Positions 1 to 6,500 of a DNA stretch of 32,261 bases are shown here, piece by piece. Position 1 is the first letter of the stretch. Each line of letters opens with the position of its first letter. The notes below the pieces were generated by a model. That model saw nothing but the letters and a program-made list of their open reading frames with translations. It made no database searches and had not been told where the DNA came from. Made by a program: the position numbers and the translations under genes. The DNA is taken from positions 1 through 32,261 of the forward strand of contig NZ_JACHFM010000011.1 of NCBI RefSeq assembly GCF_014201905.1, given 5' to 3'. Origin of the DNA: Amaricoccus macauensis (lineage in GTDB: Bacteria; Pseudomonadota; Alphaproteobacteria; Rhodobacterales; Rhodobacteraceae).

Positions 1-227
1 TGACGGCGGACCTCTTCGGTTTCCTGACCACCACGCCGAACGCCGAGGTCCGCGCCGTTCACCCCAAGGCGATGCCGGCGATCCTGACCGAGCCGACGGA
101 ATGGGAGACCTGGCTCTCGGCGCCGTGGAGCGAGGCGAAGGCGCTGCAACGGCCGCTGTCGGACGGCGCCCTCAGGATCGTGCTGCGCGGCGAGAAGGAA
201 GACACCGTGGTGCCAGCGACCTTGTGA
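1..227 (+). CDS. SRAP/YedK (HMCES-like) protein, C-terminal part
   Basis: This is the last 74 codons of a gene that begins before the window; the reading frame starts at base 3 and ends at TGA 225-227. The peptide contains HPKAMPAIL followed by W-E-T-W-L, the conserved C-terminal core of SOS response-associated peptidase (SRAP) proteins such as E. coli YedK and human HMCES. These proteins form a covalent cross-link with abasic sites in single-stranded DNA through their N-terminal Cys2, which is outside the window. The His of the HPKAMP motif belongs to the active site in the family. The C-terminal tail is ordinary, so the gene looks intact at this end. SRAP genes are common on plasmids and phages. 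The family call is quite sure; intactness upstream cannot be judged. Confidence 0.85.
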   Translation, partial: TADLFGFLTTTPNAEVRAVHPKAMPAILTEPTEWETWLSAPWSEAKALQRPLSDGALRIVLRGEKEDTVVPATL

Positions 228-233
228 GGCGCC

Positions 234-550
234 CTATTCCTCCGGCGGCGCGCTCTTGCTGAAGAAGGCATCGATGTCGCGGTGGCCCTCCAGGACGTTG
301 ACCACCTCCAGAGCGCCGTCGCGGTAGCGGAAGAAGATCACGTAGTTTCCGAAGGGAAAGCTACGGACGTCGGGCCGAAGTTCGGGACGGGCGCGGCCGA
401 GCATGCCGGGGAGCGACGCCAGCCTGGCGCACTGGCCCTGAAGCCGCTCCGTGAAGGGCGAGGCCGATCGCTGCCGCTCTCGCGGGCGATGTACTCGAGG
501 ATCGACAGGAGATCGCGCTCCGCGGCCGCGAGATAGACGAGACGGCGCAC
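234..550 (-). pseudogene. parE: ParE-type toxin, frameshifted
   Basis: The gene starts at GTG 550-548, overlapping the ParD stop by one base (TAGTG). The first 26 or so codons read as a ParE N-terminus (RRLVYLAAAERDLLSILEYI). The frame is then lost and hits TGA near 338. A different frame, from about base 475 down to TAG 234-236, continues the toxin: F-T-E-R-L-Q, then R-P-E-L-R-P, F-P-F-G-N-Y-V-I-F-F-R-Y and V-L-E-G-H-R-D-I, the usual ParE C-terminal core. The span is 317 nt, one base short of 106 codons, so a single-base deletion around 465-480 explains it. In the family, ParE poisons gyrase and is neutralised by ParD. Here it is either a broken toxin beside an intact antitoxin or a sequencing error; programmed frameshifting is unlikely. 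Confidence 0.75.
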
Positions 551-795
551 TACAGTCCTTCGCTCGCCAGCGCCTGCGCCTTCGCCGACAGGGCGGCGCT
601 CACCTCGTCCTGGCTCCGCGCCCCGCCCTCGGCGATCGACGCCTCGATCGTCTGGCGCAGCGCCGCCAGCTTTGCCTCGCGCTCCTCGACCAAGCGGAGG
701 CCTTCGCGTACCACCTCGCTCGCCGAGCCGTAGCGGCCGTCCTGTACGACACCCTCGACGAACTCTTCCCAGCGCTTCCCGATCGACACGTTCAT
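550..795 (-). CDS. parD: ParD-type ribbon-helix-helix antitoxin
   Basis: An 81-residue protein starting MNVSIGKRWEEFVEGVVQ with G-R-Y-G-S-A-S-E-V-V-R-E-G-L-R-L-V-E, the classic ParD pattern. The first strand and two helices make an RHH DNA-binding dimer, and the acidic, helical C-terminal half (about residues 35-80) would wrap the toxin. A good Shine-Dalgarno (AGGAGG at about 803-808) precedes ATG 795-793. The stop overlaps the GTG of the downstream parE-like gene by one base, so the two are co-translated. RHH antitoxins normally repress their own operon; the short inverted TATG/CATA element at about 832-842 could be part of such an operator, but this is weak. With its toxin frameshifted, the antitoxin may remain only as an immunity or regulatory protein. 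Confidence 0.88.
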   Translation of the reverse strand: MNVSIGKRWEEFVEGVVQDGRYGSASEVVREGLRLVEEREAKLAALRQTIEASIAEGGARSQDEVSAALSAKAQALASEGL

Positions 796-904
796 CGTCA
801 GCCTCCTGGTCGGAGCAGCCTATAACACATATGGCGCATAAAATGCTATTCCTTCCGCGCGCGCTCGGATCGGAGAAGACACGAGAAATCCGGCATACAG
901 CGCT

Positions 905-921
905 GGAATCCCCCGGATTCC
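905..921. repeat. Perfect 7-bp inverted repeat
   Basis: GGAATCC, a CCC loop, then GGATTCC. It lies in the 245-bp non-coding stretch between the parD start and the next toxin gene. It could be an operator or a small hairpin at the upstream edge of the parD promoter. No run of T follows closely, so it is not a clear terminator. Confidence 0.4.
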
Positions 922-982
922 TGTTCTAAGATTCCGCTCGCGGTACAGCCGGGGACGGCGATGACCGCCGACGGAAATGAGG

Positions 983-1013
983 CAGCCTGTTCCTCCGCGA
1001 GGGGGGCAGGCTG
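983..1013 (-). terminator. Possible terminator hairpin after the RelE/ParE toxin
   Basis: The arms CAGCCTG (983-989) and CAGGCTG (1007-1013) pair perfectly, and inside them CCTC and GAGG form a second stem. The hairpin begins 28 bases beyond the toxin stop on the minus strand, a fitting place to end the antitoxin-ATPase-toxin transcript. The tail is only moderately T-rich on either strand, so it may be Rho-assisted or only a structural element. Confidence 0.45.
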
Positions 1014-1040
1014 TCTTCGTTTCGGGGGATCGCGACCGCG

Positions 1041-1349
1041 CTACCGCGGCCACTGCTCGTCGGGCCAGTCGCGGGCGGTGTGGATCACCCGAAGGATCGA
1101 GACGATCTCCCGGTCGCCGCGCCGCGTCAGCACGTAGGCGATGATGTAGCGTAAGCCCGTTACCGACTTCTCGTAGGTTCCGGCGACCCGGCCCGGCCGC
1201 CCGGTCGGCATTTCGCCGAGGACGTCGCCGGTGGCGCGCAGGCGATCGGCGACGCGCTGTGCCGCGGCGGGGTTCTCGGCAGCGATGAAGGCGATCTGGG
1301 CTTTCAGGTCGTCGAGGGCGTCGCGGGACCACTCTACCGCTCGCGTCAC
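1041..1349 (-). CDS. RelE/ParE-family toxin
   Basis: A 102-residue protein in the RelE/ParE superfamily. It opens with V-E-W-S-R-D-A-L-D-D-L, then F-I-A-A-E-N-P-A-A-A-Q-R-V-A-D-R-L, a G-R-P-G-R-V-A-G-T-Y-E-K block and L-R-Y-I-I-A-Y plus I-L-R-V-I-H-T-A-R-D-W-P. This is the full standard length, ending in the typical arginine/tryptophan-rich tail. The GTG start (1349-1347) overlaps the stop of the HerA-like gene by four bases (GTGA), which implies translational coupling. No antitoxin is adjacent; the fitting RHH antitoxin lies at the head of the same operon, on the other side of the ATPase gene. In the family the toxin acts on translating ribosomes (RelE) or gyrase (ParE), and which one applies here cannot be read from sequence. 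Confidence 0.85.
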   Translation of the reverse strand: MTRAVEWSRDALDDLKAQIAFIAAENPAAAQRVADRLRATGDVLGEMPTGRPGRVAGTYEKSVTGLRYIIAYVLTRRGDREIVSILRVIHTARDWPDEQWPR

Positions 1350-3028
1350 CGTGCCTCGCTCCCGGCCGGGAAGAGCTCGCCCGCAGCGCGGATGCCCTCC
1401 GGCAACCGGGTCGCCAGGCCGTTCGAGACCAGCCGCGAGAGATAGGTGCTGAAGGTGCCGCCGGAGGCGGCAAGGCCGACCTCCTCGGCCAGGGCCTCGC
1501 GGTCGACCGTGGCCGGGTATCGTCCGGCCAGCACCGCCAGCATGCGCCCGGCGCCGCCGGCGCCGACGGCCTCGCACCACCGGCCGACGAGCTCCTCGCT
1601 GCTCGGCGGCGGCCCGACCTCGCCGGCGGCAGCTCGTCCGGCCTCGTTCACGAACCAGGTGCCGCCGACACCGGCGCCGGGGTAGCCACTGGTGCGCAAG
1701 CGCGAGACGTAGGTCGACCAGGTGCCGCCCTTGGCGGAGAGCCCGGCGAGGGTCGCCCACTGGCGCATCGTCGCCGGCCGTCCGTGCGCCACCAGCACCC
1801 GGAGGATGCGCAGCTCGGCGCCCTCGCCGCGGCCGCGGCGGGCGGCCGACCGAGCCTTCTCGCACGGGGCGGGGGCCACGGTCACGGGCACGGGAGCCTC
1901 CTCCTCCGCCGGCCGAAGGGTGGGCGAAATGCAGATCTCCCCGGCGAGGGGCGCGAGGGCGCCAGCCGCCGCGCGGATGGCGGCCCGGCAGGCCCCGAGC
2001 TCGGCGAGGGCCTGGTCGCGCTCGCGCTCCAGCCGATCGCGTTCGGCGCACAGCGCCGTCAGCGCCTTGCCGTCGTCCCGGCGGGGCTTGTCGGCTACCG
2101 GTGCCGCCAGCGCCGTGCGCAGGGCCTCGAGATCGAGGCCCGCGTCGGAGAGCGGCGCCTCGGCCGTTTCCTCGCCGTGGGCCGGCGTGCTGCCGGTGTC
2201 GAGGGTCCGGATCCGCGGGAAGCGTTGCTGGACCGGCGGTCCGGCGTGCGGCCACCAGAGCCAGCCCTCGCCGGTGCGGAGCTGAGGGAGTGACGCGAGC
2301 AAGGCCTTCGCCTCGGCGCGGTCGGCCTGACCCTCGATCCAGGCGCCGATCGCCGCCCGGTCCTGCGCCGCGGTGAGCTGCATGGCGAGCAGGCAGCCGG
2401 CCTGGCTCAGGACATCCTTGTGCAGCACCGCGGGCCGCTGCGTGATCATCAGCACCCGGAAGCCCCGCGCGCGGCCGCGGCGGACGATCCGATCCATCTC
2501 GTGCAGCACGGTTGTCTGGTCGGGAAGGGGACGCTGGGGCGCGAGCTCGTCGGCCTCGTCGACGACGAGGTGCAGCGCCGCGCGGTTCTCGTGATGCAGG
2601 CCGGCGAGAAAGGCGCCATAGAAGCGCCGCCGCTCGCCCATGGTGAAGCCGCTGGTGTCGACTACCGCCGACTGTCGGCGCGCGACGAGGAGTTCCGCAA
2701 GCGCCGCGCCGGCCTCGGCCGGCAGCGCGACGTCGGCGCGGTCGCCGCCGATCACCGGGACGGGGAAGCCGGGCCCACCGTCGGCGCCAGCCCGCAACCC
2801 CCACCAGACGCCGGTCGGATCGAGGACGACAACCTGGCGGCCAGCCTCGAGCAGCGCTTCGACGGCGCCGCGGGCGGCGTAGCTCTTGCCACTGCCGGTG
2901 CGACCGACGATCGCGACGTGCTGCTCGAGCGCGCCGATCGGGATCGGCGTGCCGGAGTCGGCCGCTTTCGCTTCGGGGGCGGTCCCCGGGCGGCCCGGCG
3001 CCTTCCGCGGTCGCTTGGTGAGCGTCAC
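1346..3028 (-). CDS. HerA-like ATPase with duplicated C-terminal winged-helix units
   Basis: A 560-residue P-loop ATPase of the HerA/FtsK (DUF87-like) type. Walker A is GRTGSGKS at residues 42-49, followed by V-V-V-L-D-P at 66-71. Walker B is HLVVDEADE at 153-161. R-R-G-R at 183-186 and I-T-Q-R-P at 195-199 match the arginine-rich and sensor segments of HerA proteins. Residues about 325-355 look coiled. The C-terminus has two related segments, each ending in K/S-G-G-T-W/F-S-T-Y-V/L-S-R-L (about 423-467 and 500-545), which read as tandem winged helices. The GTG start overlaps the antitoxin stop by 4 nt, and its stop overlaps the toxin start by 4 nt. HerA enzymes form hexameric DNA translocases that usually partner nucleases (NurA, SIR2, DUF4297); no such partner is adjacent here. 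The actual role is unknown. Confidence 0.75.
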   Translation of the reverse strand: MTLTKRPRKAPGRPGTAPEAKAADSGTPIPIGALEQHVAIVGRTGSGKSYAARGAVEALLEAGRQVVVLDPTGVWWGLRAGADGGPGFPVPVIGGDRADVALPAEAGAALAELLVARRQSAVVDTSGFTMGERRRFYGAFLAGLHHENRAALHLVVDEADELAPQRPLPDQTTVLHEMDRIVRRGRARGFRVLMITQRPAVLHKDVLSQAGCLLAMQLTAAQDRAAIGAWIEGQADRAEAKALLASLPQLRTGEGWLWWPHAGPPVQQRFPRIRTLDTGSTPAHGEETAEAPLSDAGLDLEALRTALAAPVADKPRRDDGKALTALCAERDRLERERDQALAELGACRAAIRAAAGALAPLAGEICISPTLRPAEEEAPVPVTVAPAPCEKARSAARRGRGEGAELRILRVLVAHGRPATMRQWATLAGLSAKGGTWSTYVSRLRTSGYPGAGVGGTWFVNEAGRAAAGEVGPPPSSEELVGRWCEAVGAGGAGRMLAVLAGRYPATVDREALAEEVGLAASGGTFSTYLSRLVSNGLATRLPEGIRAAGELFPAGSEAR

Positions 3029-3285
3029 GCCTTACCACTCTTCGCCGCGTCGATCACGGCCTGGACCTCGTCCATCGCGGCGTCATGCGGAACGACGCGA
3101 CCGGCTTCGACATCGGCGAGCCCGCGCTGAACGCCGTCGATGATCGCGAGCTCGCGCTCGACGTAGGCCGCGACCGCCTCGGCGGCGAGAAAGGACTTGC
3201 TGCGCCGGGTATCGGCCGCGAGACGCTCCAGTTTGCGCTTCGTGTCGGTGGCGATCCGGATGGTCATGGTAGCGGAAGTGGACAT
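3025..3285 (-). CDS. Ribbon-helix-helix antitoxin (CopG/ParD-like)
   Basis: An 86-residue protein beginning MSTSATMTIRIATDTKRKLE. The MTIRI strand followed by L-E-R-L-A and S-K-S-F-L-A-A-E-A-V-A-A-Y-V-E-R-E is the RHH fold seen in antitoxins that pair with RelE/ParE toxins. The C-terminal part (D-V-E-A-G-R-V-V-P-H-D-A-A-M-D-E-V) is the usual toxin-binding segment. ATG 3285-3283 was chosen because the upstream in-frame ATG at 3312 would overlap a palindromic operator and add nine atypical residues. The stop lies within the GTG of the HerA-like gene (GTGA overlap). The cognate toxin is most likely the RelE/ParE protein two genes downstream, which makes an unusual antitoxin-ATPase-toxin operon. 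Confidence 0.85.
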   Translation of the reverse strand: MSTSATMTIRIATDTKRKLERLAADTRRSKSFLAAEAVAAYVERELAIIDGVQRGLADVEAGRVVPHDAAMDEVQAVIDAAKSGKA

Positions 3286-3300
3286 GGTGGCCCTGTGCTG

Positions 3301-3314
3301 GGATGTACACATCC
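3301..3314. promoter_or_regulatory. Perfect palindrome, likely antitoxin operator
   Basis: GGATGT, AC, ACATCC: two 6-bp arms with a 2-bp centre, ending 16 bp upstream of the antitoxin start. RHH antitoxins commonly bind such palindromes over their own promoter, so autoregulation of the antitoxin-ATPase-toxin operon is likely. The overlapping TAGGAT on the minus strand could be the -10 element, but no convincing -35 is seen. Confidence 0.55.
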
Positions 3315-3487
3315 TAGCACATAAGATTGCCTAGGTCGACGACAAGTAACGCGGTCGGCGTCGGCCGCTACTCAAACACCCATCGCGCCTTTCGCGTGAG
3401 GGACGACCGCATCCCATTGCCGGGAACCGAGGCTGCCTTCGCCGCCTTGGCGCGGCATGGTCGCACACATTGAGTGGTACTCGCTCC

Positions 3488-3529
3488 GGCACCATACCGG
3501 GTGCCATGTTGCCAATCGACGGTTATGAT
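3488..3529 (+). promoter_or_regulatory. Inverted repeat and possible -10 before the Type ISP gene
   Basis: GGCACC (3488-3493) and GGTGCC (3500-3505) form a perfect inverted repeat with a 6-nt centre. TATGAT at 3524-3529 resembles a -10 box, 26 nt before the ATG at 3555. The repeat would cover the -35 area, where no good consensus is visible, so it may be a regulator site. The rest of the 269-bp gap shows nothing else clear. Confidence 0.35.
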
Positions 3530-3554
3530 GAGCGAAAAACCGTGAGGCGAGCCC

Positions 3555-6500
3555 ATGAACCGTTCTGTAGCGCATCCGGCGGCGACCGCCGAGGAAAAGC
3601 GCCTCCACCCCCTTCAGGCACTTTTGGCCCAGTATAGATCGGCGGCGCGGACAGAGCGTGAGAAGGGCACGTATTTCGAGCGGCTGACGATTGCATTCCT
3701 GGAGCATGACCCCATCCAGGTGGAGCAGTATGACGGCATCTGGACGTATGCTGAGTGGGCCAAGAAGAACGGCTGGGATGGCCGCGACACCGGGATCGAT
3801 CTTGTCGCCAAGCTCCGGCACGAACACGGCTATGCGGCGATCCAGTGCAAATTCTACGACCCGGACCACCGCATTCGCAAAGAGGACATCGACAGCTTCA
3901 TCTCTGCATCGGGCAAGGACCCGTTCAAGCGGCGCGTGATCATCGACACCACCCAGAAGGAGTGGAGCGAGAACGCCGAAACGATGATCCGAGGCCAGGC
4001 GATTCCCGCCATCCGGATCGGCCTGCTCGATCTTCAGGAAAGCCCCATCCAATGGGAGGTGTTCGCGGCGAAAGACGAGATTGTCCTAGCCGAAAAGAAG
4101 AAGCTCCGCCCCCATCAGAGCGACGCCCTGCGGGATGTCCGGAATGGCCTAGCCCAGGCCGACCGGGGCAAGATGATCATGGCCTGCGGCACCGGCAAGA
4201 CGTTCACGAGCCTGAAGATCGCCGAGGACTTGGTAGGGAAGGGGGGCAGCGTCCTCTATCTCGTCCCTTCCCTGGCTCTGATGTCGCAGACCGTGCGCGA
4301 GTGGACCGCCGACGCGGAAATCCCTCTACGCTCCTTTGCCGTCTGCTCTGACAGTCAGGTTGGGAAACGCCGCCAGAACAGCGACGACATCGCCGAAATC
4401 GACATACTCGACCTCGCTTTTCCCGCCACCACCGACGCCGCCAGGCTGACCTTCCGCGCCAAAGTCGCTGCGCCGGACGAGCTCACCGTTGTCTTCGCCA
4501 CCTACCAATCCATTCAGGTGATCGCCGACGCGCAGAAGACGCACGGCCTCCCCGCGTTCGACCTGATCGTCTGCGACGAGGCGCACCGGACGACCGGCGC
4601 GACCCTCGCGGGAGAGGATGAGTCCAATTTTGTGAAGGTCCACTCGGACGCGACCATCCGGGGCAAGAAGCGCCTCTACATGACCGCGACCCCGCGCATC
4701 TTCGGGGACAGCGTGAAAGCCCGGGCGGAGGAAGCCGATGCAATCCTAGCCTCGATGGACGATGAGGCCCTGTTTGGGGAAACCCTCTTCTATCGCGGCT
4801 TCTCATGGGCCGTGCAGAACAGCCTTCTGAGCGACTACAAGGTGGTCGTCCTGGCGATGGACGAAGGACTTGTCAGCGCCGCCGTGCAGAAGCGGCTGGG
4901 CGACGGCACGAGTGAGCTCGTGCTCGACGACGCGACCAAGATTGTCGGCTGCTACAAGGCCCTCACCAAGGCTGACATGAAACTCGACGTCGCGGCCGAC
5001 CCGCTGCCGATGAAGCGCGCCGTCGCCTTCTGCAAGGACATCCGCAGCTCGAAGCTGATCCGCGACGAGTTCGCCGCCGTCGTGAACGAGTTCCTGGGCA
5101 CTGACGACCTTATCGATGACGATGACGAGGAAGCGGCCGGCCAGCTCCGGTGCGAGATCGAGCACGTCGACGGCACCTTCAACGCCAAGCGGCGCGGTGT
5201 GCTTCTGGACTGGCTGAAGAGCGAAACTGGCGAGAACGTCTGCCGCATCCTGACCAATGCCCGCTGTCTCTCCGAGGGCGTGGACGTGCCCGCTCTCGAC
5301 GCGATCATGTTCCTGCATCCGCGCAAGAGCCAGATCGATGTGGTGCAATCCGTCGGTCGCGTCATGCGACGCGCCGAAGGCAAGAAGATGGGCTACGTCA
5401 TCCTACCCGTCGGCGTTCCCGCAGGAGTGCCGCCCGAGCAGGCCCTGAGCGATAACGAGAAATACCGGGTCGTCTGGCAAATCCTGAACGCGCTCCGCGC
5501 CCACGATGACCGCTTCGACGCCACGATCAACAAAGCCTTGCTCGGCCAGGACGTGAGCGGATCCATCGAGATCATCGGGGTCACCGCCGATTCCGAAGAA
5601 CTGAAGGCGGTGACGGCCACCGTTCACGACCTCCCCACGCGGGCGAAGAAGCGGGGGTCAGGGATCGGCACCAGCGGCTGCGGTGCACGTGGCAGCGACG
5701 GCGACAGCACCGCCCCACAGCAGGGCGAACTGTCCTTCTCTGTCGACGAGTTCTCCCGCGCGATCATGGCCAAGATCGTCAAGAAATGCGGGACGCGTGA
5801 TTATTGGGAAGATTGGGCGACCAACATCGCCGAGATCGCCAAGAACCACATTACCCGTCTGACCGGCATTCTGAAGGAACCCGGCACGGCCGCGCGCGTC
5901 GCCTTTGACGGATTCCTCGGCGAGCTCCGCGACGACCTGAATGACTCGATCACCGAGGCCGACGCGATCGAGATGCTGGCGCAGCACATCATCACGCGGC
6001 CCGTCTTCGAGGTGCTGTTCGAGGGTCACCAGTTCACCAGCGAGAACCCCGTCTCGCGCGCCATGCAGCGCGTCCTGGACGTGCTCGACGAGGCCAACCT
6101 CGACAAGGAGTCGAAGGACCTCGAAAAATTCTACGCCAGCGTCCGGATGCGCGCCACGGGCATCACCGATCCCCAGGCCAAGCAGCGCCTGATCGTCGAA
6201 CTCTACGACAAGTTTTTCCGCAAGGCCTTCCCGCGCACAACTGAGAAGCTGGGGATTGTCTACACCCCCGTCGAGATCGTCGACTTCATCATCCACTCGG
6301 TCAACGAGATGCTCCTGGAGCATTTCGGCCAGACGCTCGGCTCGAAAGGCGTCCACATCATCGACCCCTTCGTCGGCACCGGAACCTTCATCACCCGGTT
6401 GCTGCAGTCGGGCCTGATCGGCCCCGAGGAGATGGAGCGGAAGTACCGGGAGGAGCTCCACGCCAACGAGATCGTACTGCTGGCATACTACATCGCGGCC

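Noticed and set aside
1041-3038. 665-codon minus-strand frame over the HerA-like gene
   Set aside because: Only its last 102 codons are real (the RelE/ParE toxin, from GTG 1349); the rest is a shifted reading of the ATPase gene.
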